A DNA stretch of 64,000 bases from contig JAKVBI010000025.1 in assembly GCA_022447545.1 (NCBI GenBank), positions 33,683 through 97,682 on the forward strand, read 5' to 3'. The DNA is from Myxococcota bacterium (lineage in GTDB: Bacteria > Myxococcota_A > UBA9160 > SMWR01). The notes beneath the pieces are model-generated. The model saw only the letters and a program-made list of their open reading frames with translations, searched no databases and had not been told where the DNA came from. The position numbers were made by a program, and so were the translations under genes. Positions 35,403-44,075 of this stretch are shown here, one piece after another (the stretch's first letter is position 1; the number at the start of each line of letters is the position of its first letter).

Positions 35403-36536
35403 TCAGAACTCCATGCCGTAGAGTTCGACCACGTTGTCGTGGAGGATGCGCTGGCGTACGTCGCCGGGTACCTCGGCGAAGTTCTTCTCGATCCACGCCC
35501 GCGACTCCGGGAACGTCGAGTCCGAGTGGGGGAAGTCGGACGCCCACATGAAGTTGTGGGAGCCGAAGATGTCGTAGGTGGCGGGACCCACGGGATCGTC
35601 CTGGAAGGTGGCCCAGACCTGGCGTTCCACGTAGGCGCTGGGCTTGAGGGGCGTCGCGTGGGGCCAGGACTCCTGATACTTGTCGTAGACGTGGTCCATT
35701 CGGTAGTTGAAGTGGGCCAGCCAACCGACATCATTCTCGGCCGAAACGATGCGCAGTTTCGGGTGGCGTTCGAGGACGCCGCCGAAGATCAGTGTGGCCA
35801 GGGATTCCTGGATCTCGTGGATCACCGTCATGTACCAGACGGCGGGGTCCATGCGGCCCTGGCCATCGGCCGCCTTGTCGAGGGACAGGCTGCGCCGGCC
35901 TCGGCCCGCGATGATGTGGAGTGAGAGCGGGAGCTCCAGGTCTGCAGCCGCCTCCCAGAAGGGCTCGTACCGGGGGTGGTCGTAGGGTCGATCATCGGGG
36001 GCGGCGCCCCAGATCATGGCGCCCCGCATGCCGAGCTTTGCGATGGCTTCGAGGTCGGCGACGGCGGCTTCGGGATCCTCCAGCGACACCAGGCCCACGC
36101 CATAGAGGCGTTTGGGATCATGGGCGCAATACTCGGCCAGCCAGCCGTTGTAGGCCGCAAAGCAGGCGCGCTGAAGCGCGCCATCGGTCATGGCGAAACA
36201 ACTCATGCCCAGGGTCGGGTACAGGACTTCAGCGTCGACGCCGTCGAGTTGCTGGTCTTCGATGCGGGCCACCGGATCCCAGCCGCTGGGCCGGGCGGCC
36301 TCGTAGCCCTGGCCCATCAGATCGCGTAGTTCCTTGCCGGACTTTCCGGCTGCGAAGCCGCCGGCCACGGGGAAGGTCGGTGCACCTTCGGCGGCGAACA
36401 GCAGGCGCGGTCCCTCACCGGGGTTTTCGACCACGTGGGGGGCACGGTCGCGCAGGCCCCGGTCCAGGCGCTCGGTCCACAGGTCCGCGGGTTCCGTGAC
36501 GTGGGAATCGGCCGAGATGACGCCAAAGCGGTCCAT
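35403..36536 (-). CDS. Amidohydrolase-2 family metal-dependent hydrolase
   Basis: 377-residue TIM-barrel amidohydrolase. Metal ligands are visible as SADSHVTEP at the N-terminus, LSLHIIAGRGRR in the middle and FMWASDFPHSDST at the end. Related enzymes cleave or decarboxylate aromatic ring-cleavage products. ATG 36536 is preceded by AAAGGAG; the frame before it overlaps the upstream kinase-like gene. It lies 19 nt downstream of the degenerate APH gene, a probable two-gene operon. Confidence 0.9.
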   Translation of the reverse strand: MDRFGVISADSHVTEPADLWTERLDRGLRDRAPHVVENPGEGPRLLFAAEGAPTFPVAGGFAAGKSGKELRDLMGQGYEAARPSGWDPVARIEDQQLDGVDAEVLYPTLGMSCFAMTDGALQRACFAAYNGWLAEYCAHDPKRLYGVGLVSLEDPEAAVADLEAIAKLGMRGAMIWGAAPDDRPYDHPRYEPFWEAAADLELPLSLHIIAGRGRRSLSLDKAADGQGRMDPAVWYMTVIHEIQESLATLIFGGVLERHPKLRIVSAENDVGWLAHFNYRMDHVYDKYQESWPHATPLKPSAYVERQVWATFQDDPVGPATYDIFGSHNFMWASDFPHSDSTFPESRAWIEKNFAEVPGDVRQRILHDNVVELYGMEF

Positions 36537-36555
36537 GGGGGCTCCTTTCGGAGGT

Positions 36556-37911
36556 TCAATCGATGGGTTGGTAGGACACGTTCTCGAGCTCCCGCGCCGC
36601 GGGCCCCAACAGGAATTCCTGGCGCAGGATGTGCCGCGTGAAGTACTGGGCGAATTCCGCGTCGCGCTCGGGCCCGGACGCGAGTACCAACTCCTCGAGG
36701 GCAGCGTCGGATTCCGCCCAGGATCCGGGACGTCTGCCCAGCAGGACGGCGGCTTCGTCGAGGTCTTGAGCCTCCAGCTCACGACCGTAGCGGTCGATGC
36801 GCTCGGTCAGCTGTGCGGCGCGCAGTGCGGAATCGATTTCGAAGGAGTTGGGCCCATCGACGGGTTGCAACATCTCGATCGTGTACTCGTGGGCGGCACC
36901 CAGGCGGCTGGGGGCCGGGTCGGGCAGGGCCAGGGGGCCGATCTCGATCCCCTCGAGCTGGGCGATGATCTCCAGTGGGCAGCGGCCGTAGACCAGATAC
37001 CAGGCGAGGTACTGGACGTAGGCGACTTCGCGCGATGCCTGGGCACAGAGGTGGGCACACACCATGGGGGTGCACAGCCCGAAGCGCACGGTGTGGTAGT
37101 CGATCACCCGTGGGTCGATGTGGCGTCCGCTGTACTCGGCGTAGCGCTGCACCGCGAGCTTCAAATTGGGCAGGCTCTCGGATAGATCACGCGCGCGCAT
37201 GCCCGCGAGGTCGGCGGCGGGATCGCCGAGGTAGGCGAGTTCGAGGTCGACCACAGCGGTTACACGGCCCTGGTCGAACATGAACTGCCCGCAGTCGCAG
37301 GTGAGGAAGGTCGGGGTGTCGCGCCCCTGGGGCACGTTGCGCCGGACCCAACGGATCATGAATTCGATCCAGGGCTCGGGGCGGCACTTGAAGGAGCGGT
37401 ACTGCTGTTCCCAGCTGTCGAAGTCTCCAAGACCAATGGCTTCGGGCGTGGTGGGACGCTCCATGCCGATGGCTTCGAAGTCCTCGAGAGGGATGGCGTG
37501 CATGCGCGCCAACAACTCGACGTAGTGGTCGACCACACTCAGGGCTTCCGCCTCGTCGTCACAGGTGCCCAGGTCGTGTCGCCCCGGGACCTTCCCGATC
37601 AACATGCCGTGGGGGTCGTCGCACATCGCGTAGGGGTGGGGGACGGGAATGTCGTGCTTTTCGAGAACCTGCAGGACGCGGAACTCGTGCTCGAGGGGGT
37701 AGACGCCGTGGTCCGAGGCTCCACGGTCGCCGCGCCAGTAGACCGACACCACCTCGTCGCCGGTGTCGACGTCGATGAACCAGGCTGGACGCCAACGCTC
37801 GTGGCGCTCGAAATCGACGATGCGTCCACTCAGGGATTTTTCCACCCAGTCGAATCCGCGCTTCCATTCCTCCGGCAGCGCAGCACGTCGGGCTTCGAGA
37901 TCTTCGCTCAT
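36556..37911 (-). CDS. APH-fold protein with a degenerate catalytic loop (probable pseudokinase)
   Basis: 451 residues, longer than usual by a ~100-residue C-terminal helical part. The fold is recognisable from EHEFRVLQVLEKHDIPVPHPYA, the lid region and VVDLELAYLGDPAADLAGMRAR. Where other members have HGDxxxxN, this one reads CDCGQF (205-210): both the Brenner His and the catalytic Asp are Cys and the Asn is gone, while the metal-site Asp222 remains. It may bind a substrate or nucleotide without phosphotransfer. AGGAGA precedes ATG 37911. Upstream partner of an amidohydrolase. Confidence 0.78.
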   Translation of the reverse strand: MSEDLEARRAALPEEWKRGFDWVEKSLSGRIVDFERHERWRPAWFIDVDTGDEVVSVYWRGDRGASDHGVYPLEHEFRVLQVLEKHDIPVPHPYAMCDDPHGMLIGKVPGRHDLGTCDDEAEALSVVDHYVELLARMHAIPLEDFEAIGMERPTTPEAIGLGDFDSWEQQYRSFKCRPEPWIEFMIRWVRRNVPQGRDTPTFLTCDCGQFMFDQGRVTAVVDLELAYLGDPAADLAGMRARDLSESLPNLKLAVQRYAEYSGRHIDPRVIDYHTVRFGLCTPMVCAHLCAQASREVAYVQYLAWYLVYGRCPLEIIAQLEGIEIGPLALPDPAPSRLGAAHEYTIEMLQPVDGPNSFEIDSALRAAQLTERIDRYGRELEAQDLDEAAVLLGRRPGSWAESDAALEELVLASGPERDAEFAQYFTRHILRQEFLLGPAARELENVSYQPID

Positions 37912-38071
37912 GGGGTCTCCTGTGTTTGGGCATCGAGGACCGGGGACGAACGATCATGGACCGATCGACCCCCGCGCATCAACCCGCATCCTCGAATGGC
38001 GGCCGGGTGGGGACGCCGGGAGCACTGGGGAGAGCGTGGGCACCTTCAGCCGGGTCGGATTCTGGGCAGGG

Positions 38072-39628
38072 TCAGGTTTCCCCACTCTGCGGGTCTTCGG
38101 AGTTTGGCTCCCCTTCCACCGGGCTTTCACCGCGCGGGTTACGCACGACCATGTAGACCTTGGACCGGCTACCCGCAGGCCCCCAATGCTCCAAGCGGTA
38201 TTCCGGATGGAGGGCTTCGATCAATCTCGAGTGCTTGCGGCTCAGCAGCACGGCCTCGGGATCGATCGAGCGGATGAGCCGGGGACCCGTATCCCGCCAC
38301 GAGCGCTCACCGGCCAGGCGATAGTGGATCACCGCCGTGGGGATCAGGGACACCATGGGGAGGGGGTTCGAGTAGCCCATGAGGAACGCGAGCTCCGAAT
38401 TCTCCAGGAACAGGATCGATTGGCCCTCGAAGCGGCGGCGAAGCCCCTCGCTGAGCCGTTTTTGTTGGGTGAGCGAATCATTCGGCGTGAAATCGAAGGG
38501 AATCTTCAGTGGGCCCGGTTGCGCCAGGCTCACGCCGAGTAGCAGGGTTGCCGTGGCGAAGATCCACTGCCGGGTGGGGCTCGACTTGCTGAACCGATGC
38601 CTCCAGCAGAGGTCTGCGATCCACGTCCACGACATGGCAAGGAAGAAGACCAACGAATGCAACAGTACGAACAGATCCCCCTGTCCCTGAAAATCCGTGA
38701 GGAGATAGCCCGTCATGGCGAAGTGGTAGATGCACAGCGGGAGTAGCAGCCGCCCCTCAGCCGAAAAGAACTCCCGATAGAGTCTCCAGGCGGCGACGAT
38801 GGCTCCGGCGCAGACGAAAAACAACAGCCACTCGCGTCCCTCCAGCGCACCGCCGAGATAGCCCGAGAGCGTGTCCAAGCGATTCGAGAAACGGGTCAAG
38901 AAACCACCGGATCCTCGCAGGAAAGCGCCGACGAGTACCTGGTTGAACACTTCCTTCAAGGCACCGGTGACACCGTAGTAGACGAGGAAGGGGAGCAGCG
39001 TCGCCACGGCGCCCCCGGCTACGAGCAGCGCGGCCCGAATCCGTGGGATGCCGTGGACCAGCGCCGATACGAACGCCGCCAGCCACACCAGCACGCCGAT
39101 CTGCCAATCCATGAAAGCGAGAGCCCCCGACACTCCCGCCCAGAACCATTTGCGCCGGTAGACGAGCAGTGCGGCCGACGCAGCCATCAGCGACATCACG
39201 AGCTTGGGCCGGTTGCCCACGGCGGGCAGCGCACCCAACAAGGGGAACGCGCAATAGGCGAGCACTCCCAACCACCCGTTCAGGTTCCGCCCCCTGCCCA
39301 GATGCCGATGAATCGAAAAGATGAGCAGGCCGATCACTGCGGCGAGGGTCAGGGAGCCCGCGCGGATGACCATCAGCGGTTCGACACCACTCCACGTGCC
39401 CAGCTGGTACAGGAGTGCGCCCCAGAAGGTGGCGAGCTGATTCTTGATCTGAAACATATCGAGGTGGGGAACCCCACCCTGGGTCATGTTCATGGAGAAA
39501 TACAGCCACCACTTGGTTTCGGTGGAGATCGCCGTGTCCCGGATTGGAAAGCTGTTGAAGTGGGCGGCGAGGATGCTCGCGGCCAGTGCGAATCCACTCC
39601 ACTGAATGATCTTCGATTGCTCGCTCAC
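38072..39628 (-). CDS. Polytopic GT-C-like membrane protein
   Basis: 518 residues, about eleven membrane helices plus a soluble C-terminal domain of ~130 residues (ENSELAFLMGYSNPLP). After the first helix comes ISTETKWWLYFSMNMTQGGVPHLDMFQIKNQLATFWGALLY, a layout shared with PMT-like transferases although the acid is Glu and the surrounding motif is weak. Less GC-rich than its neighbours, with more Lys/Asn/Ser, which may reflect transfer. Starts at GTG 39628 with no ribosome site. No clear operon partner. Confidence 0.65.
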   Translation of the reverse strand: MSEQSKIIQWSGFALAASILAAHFNSFPIRDTAISTETKWWLYFSMNMTQGGVPHLDMFQIKNQLATFWGALLYQLGTWSGVEPLMVIRAGSLTLAAVIGLLIFSIHRHLGRGRNLNGWLGVLAYCAFPLLGALPAVGNRPKLVMSLMAASAALLVYRRKWFWAGVSGALAFMDWQIGVLVWLAAFVSALVHGIPRIRAALLVAGGAVATLLPFLVYYGVTGALKEVFNQVLVGAFLRGSGGFLTRFSNRLDTLSGYLGGALEGREWLLFFVCAGAIVAAWRLYREFFSAEGRLLLPLCIYHFAMTGYLLTDFQGQGDLFVLLHSLVFFLAMSWTWIADLCWRHRFSKSSPTRQWIFATATLLLGVSLAQPGPLKIPFDFTPNDSLTQQKRLSEGLRRRFEGQSILFLENSELAFLMGYSNPLPMVSLIPTAVIHYRLAGERSWRDTGPRLIRSIDPEAVLLSRKHSRLIEALHPEYRLEHWGPAGSRSKVYMVVRNPRGESPVEGEPNSEDPQSGET

Positions 39629-39636
39629 GCCACTAG

Positions 39637-39642
39637 ATCTTA
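39637..39642 (-). promoter_or_regulatory. Candidate -10 element (TAAGAT) of a leaderless promoter
   Basis: On the minus strand TAAGAT ends 8 nt before GTG 39628 and no Shine-Dalgarno sequence lies between. No convincing -35. Confidence 0.4.
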
Positions 39643-39736
39643 CGATGGATCCGGACTGGTTCCAGGCCCGCCGCTGGGTCGGGACAGCATTCGGAATGGA
39701 CCCCCAGCGGGCAGAACGTCGCCGGTCGCGCAGCGA

Positions 39737-41263
39737 CTAGGGTTTGCGCTGCTCGGCGGCGAGCGCCGCATCGAGCCACGTTCGCTGGAAGGGGCTGCCC
39801 TGGGCGATGGCCGGCTCATGGGGATCCGACCCTGTGCCATCCCATTCCCAGATTCCGAGCCACGGGTCACGAGTTCGCTTCATCCAATCGAAGAGCTGTT
39901 TTCGCAAAGCCACCCGCTGCTTGGCGTGGGCCGGGTCGGCGGCGAGGTTGTGCAACTCGTCGGGGTCGGCCTGGAGGTCGTATAACTCCTCGTGGCCGGG
40001 GCGAACCTGCCGCTCCAGCAGGAATCGGGCGCGCGGATCGGAATTCCAGGCTCGGATCATCTCCGGCGCCCAGCGGCCGAGGGCGTGGTTTCTGAGCTCG
40101 ATGTCGGGTCGGAGAGTGCGGATGTATTTGTAGCGGTCAGCGCGCACTGCCCGCTGGGGGAAATAACGGTTGCCCTGGAGAAGAGTCTGCTCGCTGAACA
40201 CGACTTCTGGAGAGGGCGCGGGCTCTCCCTTCAAAATTTTTGCGAACGACTTCCCCTGAATCTGTGGGTGACTCGGGGCGCCGGCTATTTCGAGTAGGGT
40301 CGGGAGCAGGTCGACTCCGCCAACCAGGGCATCGGTCGACCGGCCGGGGGCGGTCACACCGGGCCAGTGCGCAATCAGCGGGACGTGGATGCCGCCTTCG
40401 AACAGCGTTCCCTTGCTGGCTGGAATCGCAGGACCGTGGTCGCTGGTCACGATCACCAGGGTCGAGCGCGAAAGGTCCGCGCCCTCGAGGGCTGTGAGAA
40501 TGGAGCCGACAAGGTCGTCGGCCAGCGAATAGGCGTCGTACATTCGGGCCTGTGCTTGCCGAAAGCGGGGTGTGTCGAGCGCCGTGGCGGGTACCGGGAT
40601 CGCGTCTGGATCGTGGGGCTCGCGCCAGGCGGGGACGCCGAGGTCGCCGGGGTAGGGGGTGTGGGGCGCCCGAATCCCCACCACGAGAAAGAAGGGCTGG
40701 CCCCCGGTTTTATCGAGGAACTCGTTGACTGCACGCCCGATGGCCTGGGGGGAGTTGTGCAGCGATTTTGGAATCTCGACGCGGACATCGAACTCGAGCT
40801 GACCGTCGGCTGCGCGAATGTGATTCTTTCCCAGCAGGCCAGTGAAGTAGCCGGCTTGTCGCATCATCTCCGGGGCGGTGACGATCCCCGGGTGCAGCTC
40901 AGTCTGCGCCCCGAAGCCCCATTGCCCGTTGGCGTGGGGAGTGACACCGGTCAGGAGTGCGGCTCGGCTCGGGGTACACGATGGCGCCGCCGCGTAGGCT
41001 CGATCGAATCGCACGCCTTGCGCGGCGAGTTGGTCGATGTGAGGGGTGGTGGCGTGGACGTCGCCATGGGTTCCCAGTTGTGTCCCCATGTCGTCTGTGA
41101 GAATGACGAGGATGTTCGGGGGGGAGAAGGGCTCCCCGGGGGCCGCGTGAAGGGCCGAGGCGAGGGCAAGTCCCAGGGCTCCTGCCAGCATGCCGAGCTG
41201 GAGTCGCAGTCGAGATCGCGGGGATCTCAACGGTCCGTCAGCGGAGGAGTTGGCGAGCGCCAC
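39737..41263 (-). CDS. Type I sulfatase, secreted
   Basis: 508-residue sulfatase with an N-terminal signal peptide (basic start, hydrophobic GMLAGALGLALASALHA, likely cleavage after HAA). Formylglycine motif CTPSRAALLTG with Cys96; metal ligands in ILTDDMG and VTSDHGPAI; GKNHIRA replaces the usual GKWHLG, and KGTLFEGGIHVPLIAHWPG is conserved. Closest in look to heparan-N-sulfatase-like or choline-sulfatase-like secreted members. GTG 41263 lacks a ribosome site. It lies 45 nt after the CaiB gene but probably has its own promoter. Confidence 0.9.
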   Translation of the reverse strand: MALANSSADGPLRSPRSRLRLQLGMLAGALGLALASALHAAPGEPFSPPNILVILTDDMGTQLGTHGDVHATTPHIDQLAAQGVRFDRAYAAAPSCTPSRAALLTGVTPHANGQWGFGAQTELHPGIVTAPEMMRQAGYFTGLLGKNHIRAADGQLEFDVRVEIPKSLHNSPQAIGRAVNEFLDKTGGQPFFLVVGIRAPHTPYPGDLGVPAWREPHDPDAIPVPATALDTPRFRQAQARMYDAYSLADDLVGSILTALEGADLSRSTLVIVTSDHGPAIPASKGTLFEGGIHVPLIAHWPGVTAPGRSTDALVGGVDLLPTLLEIAGAPSHPQIQGKSFAKILKGEPAPSPEVVFSEQTLLQGNRYFPQRAVRADRYKYIRTLRPDIELRNHALGRWAPEMIRAWNSDPRARFLLERQVRPGHEELYDLQADPDELHNLAADPAHAKQRVALRKQLFDWMKRTRDPWLGIWEWDGTGSDPHEPAIAQGSPFQRTWLDAALAAEQRKP

Positions 41264-41269
41264 GGATCC

Positions 41270-41275
41270 ATTGTA
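41270..41275 (-). promoter_or_regulatory. Candidate -10 element (TACAAT) of a leaderless promoter
   Basis: On the minus strand TACAAT is followed by exactly 6 nt (GGATCC) and then GTG 41263. This is one of the cleanest leaderless-type arrangements in the window; the -35 is not obvious. Confidence 0.5.
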
Positions 41276-41308
41276 GCCACGGACCCGAAGTTTCCGGGGT
41301 GCGTGCCC

Positions 41309-42508
41309 TCAGACGAGGATGCCGGCCTTCCGCAGCGCCCGGCGTTGCGGGCTTGGGATTCCGAGGGCCTCGAGGACCTCTTCGGTGTGCTGCCCCAGCT
41401 CGGGGGCTGGACTCGGCAGCTCGGGAGGGATCTCGCCGAAGCGCACCACCGGGCGCGGCGAGCGCATGCGGCCCTGGGTGGGATGATCGCTCTCGATCAC
41501 CAGCCCGTTGGCCTGGACCTGAGGGGCTGTGTGGACCTCGTCGGCCGGGCGGATCTCGGCGAACGCCACCTGCTGGGCATCTAGCCGCTGGGCCCACTCG
41601 GTGCTGGTCCGCTCGCGCAGGACGCCGTCGACCACTTCCGTCAGGGCTTCGGCGTTGGCGCTGCGAGCCGCCTCGTCGACAAAGCGCGGGTCGCGGGTCC
41701 ATTCCTCGTGGCCGAGGGCCTGACTCAGGGCGGCGAACTCGGTGTCGCGACGTGCACTGACGGCGAGGAAGCCGTCGGCGGTTTCGCGCACACTGGGGAT
41801 GCGCGCGCGCGGTCCCGGCGGTGTGGCGTCGGCATCGGGGTCCGGGATCCAGGTCACGCGCTGCATACCGTCGGGCCACAGAAAACCCACGCCGGCGTCG
41901 AGCATGCTGACACGCAGATGCTGCCCGCCGGCGCCGCGCGAGCGCGCGAACAACGCGGCGGACACCGCCTGCGCGACGTGCAGGCCGGTGACCTTGTCGC
42001 ACAGGGCGTTGTTGACGAACTGCGGCCGTCCATCCGCGCGGGTCTCACCCTGCACGCTGGCGAAGCCCGCCATGGCCTGCACCACGCTGTCGTAGGCGCG
42101 GCGTTCCGCGAGGGGCCCCGTTTCGCCAAAACCGTTGATCGACACGTAGATCAAATCGGGGCAGCGGTTGCGCAGGTGGGGTTCGTCGAAGCCCAGGCGC
42201 TGGGCGACCCCGGGTCGGAAACTCTGGACGAAGACGTCGGCGCCCGCGACCACGCGTTCGAGCAGGGCGAGGCCCTCGGTGTGTCTGAGGTCGAGGGCCA
42301 GTGAGCGCTTGCCCCGGTTCAAGGTGTTGAACACCGCGGACATTCCCCCGGCGCCGGGAGTCCCCCAGTGGCGCATGGGATCGCCACCCTCCACGGGTTC
42401 GACTTTCAGGACATCGGCGCCCTGGTCGGCCAACACACTGGTGGCCAGGGGGCCTGCCGCCATGGAGGTCAGGTCGATGACACGGACGCCGTCGAGAGGG
42501 CCGGGCAT
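41309..42508 (-). CDS. CaiB/BaiF family III CoA-transferase (AMACR-like)
   Basis: 399 residues: RVIDLTSMAAGPLATSVLADQGADVLKVE at the N-terminus, GKRSLALDLRHTEGLALLE, catalytic Asp in NNALCDKVTGLHVAQA, and GGQHLRVSMLDA. Besides CoA transfer this fold includes alpha-methylacyl-CoA racemases, and the single-gene layout here suits either. ATG 42508 has no SD site but a near-ideal -10 just upstream. Divergent from the FAD dehydrogenase at 42596. Confidence 0.9.
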   Translation of the reverse strand: MPGPLDGVRVIDLTSMAAGPLATSVLADQGADVLKVEPVEGGDPMRHWGTPGAGGMSAVFNTLNRGKRSLALDLRHTEGLALLERVVAGADVFVQSFRPGVAQRLGFDEPHLRNRCPDLIYVSINGFGETGPLAERRAYDSVVQAMAGFASVQGETRADGRPQFVNNALCDKVTGLHVAQAVSAALFARSRGAGGQHLRVSMLDAGVGFLWPDGMQRVTWIPDPDADATPPGPRARIPSVRETADGFLAVSARRDTEFAALSQALGHEEWTRDPRFVDEAARSANAEALTEVVDGVLRERTSTEWAQRLDAQQVAFAEIRPADEVHTAPQVQANGLVIESDHPTQGRMRSPRPVVRFGEIPPELPSPAPELGQHTEEVLEALGIPSPQRRALRKAGILV

Positions 42509-42514
42509 GGCCGC

Positions 42515-42520
42515 ATTCTA
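42515..42520 (-). promoter_or_regulatory. Candidate -10 element (TAGAAT) of a leaderless promoter
   Basis: On the minus strand TAGAAT is followed by GCGGCC (6 nt) and ATG 42508. CTGACG lies 16 nt upstream and matches the TGAC core of a -35, making this the best-supported example. Confidence 0.55.
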
Positions 42521-42580
42521 GCGGTGCTGTGGGCCTCGTCAGTGAGGTCTCCGGGTCGCCGGAGAGAGAGGCTTTGGGTG

Positions 42581-42586
42581 TAGACT
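42581..42586 (+). promoter_or_regulatory. Candidate -10 element (TAGACT) of a leaderless promoter
   Basis: TAGACT ends 9 nt before GTG 42596. It faces the minus-strand promoter at 42515-42520 within an 87-nt gap, so both divergent transcripts would be leaderless or nearly so. Confidence 0.45.
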
Positions 42587-42595
42587 CGCCACATC

Positions 42596-43987
42596 GTGGA
42601 AGCTCAGCAACGAACGCCGCCCTCCGCCGCCATCGAGGCCCTGCGTGCACGCCTGGGCGACCGTCTGCTCACCGGGGAGTCGGTGCGGGCGGAGCACGGG
42701 CGCGACGAGTCCTGGCATCCGCCGGAACTCCCGGATGCGGTGGCCATGGTGGAGTCCACCGCCGAGGTGGTGGATGCCGTGCGTCTGTGCGCCGAGCACG
42801 AACTGCCCGTCATTCCCTTTGGAACGGGGACCTCTCTCGAGGGTCAGTTGCTGGCTTGTCGCGGCGGACTCAGCCTCGACGTGTCGCGCATGAACCGCGT
42901 GCTCGAGCTCAACGCCGAGGACCTCGACGTACGGGTGCAGCCCGGCGTCACGCGCGAGGCCCTCAATACCTGGCTGCGCGACAGTGGACTGTTCTTTCCC
43001 GTGGACCCCGGTGCCGACGCCAGCCTGGGTGGCATGGTGGCCACCCGTGCCAGCGGCACCAACGCGGTGCGCTACGGCACCATGCGCGAGAACGTTCTCG
43101 GCCTGGAGGTGGTGCTGGCCGACGGGCGCGTGGTGCACACCGGCGGCCGCGCCCGAAAATCCGCGGCCGGCTACGACTTGACGCGCCTGTTCGTGGGTTC
43201 CGAGGGAACCCTGGGCGTCATCACCGAGATCAACCTGCGTCTGTTCGGTCGGCCCGAGGCGACGTCGGCCGCAGTGGTCAGCTTTCCCGATGTTGCCTCG
43301 GCGGTGAACGTCGTCATCGAGACCATCCAGTCGGGCGTGCCCGTGGCGCGCATTGAACTCCTCGACGACCTGCAGATGCAGGCCGTCAACCGCTACTCGG
43401 AGCTCGACTACGTCGAAGCTCCCACCTTGTTTCTCGAGTTCCACGGCTCCACGGCTGGTGTGGACGAGCAGGTGCGCGAGGTCGAGGCCTTGTGTCGGGA
43501 CCACGGGGGCGGTGCCTTTCAGTGGGCGGTCGAGCAGGCAGAACGCAGCCGCTTGTGGCAGGCGCGGCACGACGCCTATTACGCGGCTCTGGCCCTGCGC
43601 CCCGGCTGCAAAGGCTGGACGACTGATGTCTGTGTTCCCATCTCGCGTTTGGCCGAATGTATCGCCGACACGCGTCGGGATCTCGACGCGAGCCCGTTGC
43701 TGGCGCCCATGGTGGGACACGTGGGGGACGGCAACTTCCATACGTTGTTGTTGGTGGACCCCGACGTTCCCGAGGAACTCGACGAGGCGCGTCGGCTCAA
43801 CGACCGCATGGTGGAGCGGGCTCTGGCCCTGGGTGGGACCTGCACGGGCGAGCACGGCATCGGGTTGGGGAAATTGGGGTACCTGCGCGAAGAGCACGGA
43901 GAGGGCGTGGAAGTCATGCGCGCCATCAAGCAGGCCTTGGATCCCCGGGGGTTGATGAACCCGGGCAAGCTGGTGGGTGGCGACTGA
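42596..43987 (+). CDS. FAD-linked oxidase, D-lactate dehydrogenase/GlcD type
   Basis: 463-residue FAD-binding PCMH-type oxidoreductase. FAD-binding runs are IPFGTGTSLEGQ and DPGADASLGGMVATRASGT, then KSAAGYDLTRLFVGSEGTLG; the C-terminal catalytic part has GHVGDGNFHTLLL (metal-binding His) and GEHGIGLGK. It oxidises a D-2-hydroxy acid to the keto acid and passes electrons to the chain. GTG 42596 is used. The enoyl-CoA hydratase follows 88 nt later. Confidence 0.92.
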   Translation: MEAQQRTPPSAAIEALRARLGDRLLTGESVRAEHGRDESWHPPELPDAVAMVESTAEVVDAVRLCAEHELPVIPFGTGTSLEGQLLACRGGLSLDVSRMNRVLELNAEDLDVRVQPGVTREALNTWLRDSGLFFPVDPGADASLGGMVATRASGTNAVRYGTMRENVLGLEVVLADGRVVHTGGRARKSAAGYDLTRLFVGSEGTLGVITEINLRLFGRPEATSAAVVSFPDVASAVNVVIETIQSGVPVARIELLDDLQMQAVNRYSELDYVEAPTLFLEFHGSTAGVDEQVREVEALCRDHGGGAFQWAVEQAERSRLWQARHDAYYAALALRPGCKGWTTDVCVPISRLAECIADTRRDLDASPLLAPMVGHVGDGNFHTLLLVDPDVPEELDEARRLNDRMVERALALGGTCTGEHGIGLGKLGYLREEHGEGVEVMRAIKQALDPRGLMNPGKLVGGD

Positions 43988-44075
43988 CGAGAAGGCCACC
44001 CCCTCTGGGGTCACCCGCGGTCGCGACATGCCCGGCCGCTTCGTGGGAAGCGTGAGAGACGTGAGGAGGATATCG

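Noticed and set aside
42539-44029. 496-codon minus-strand open frame
   Set aside because: Antisense to the FAD dehydrogenase with intact motifs; no homology features.
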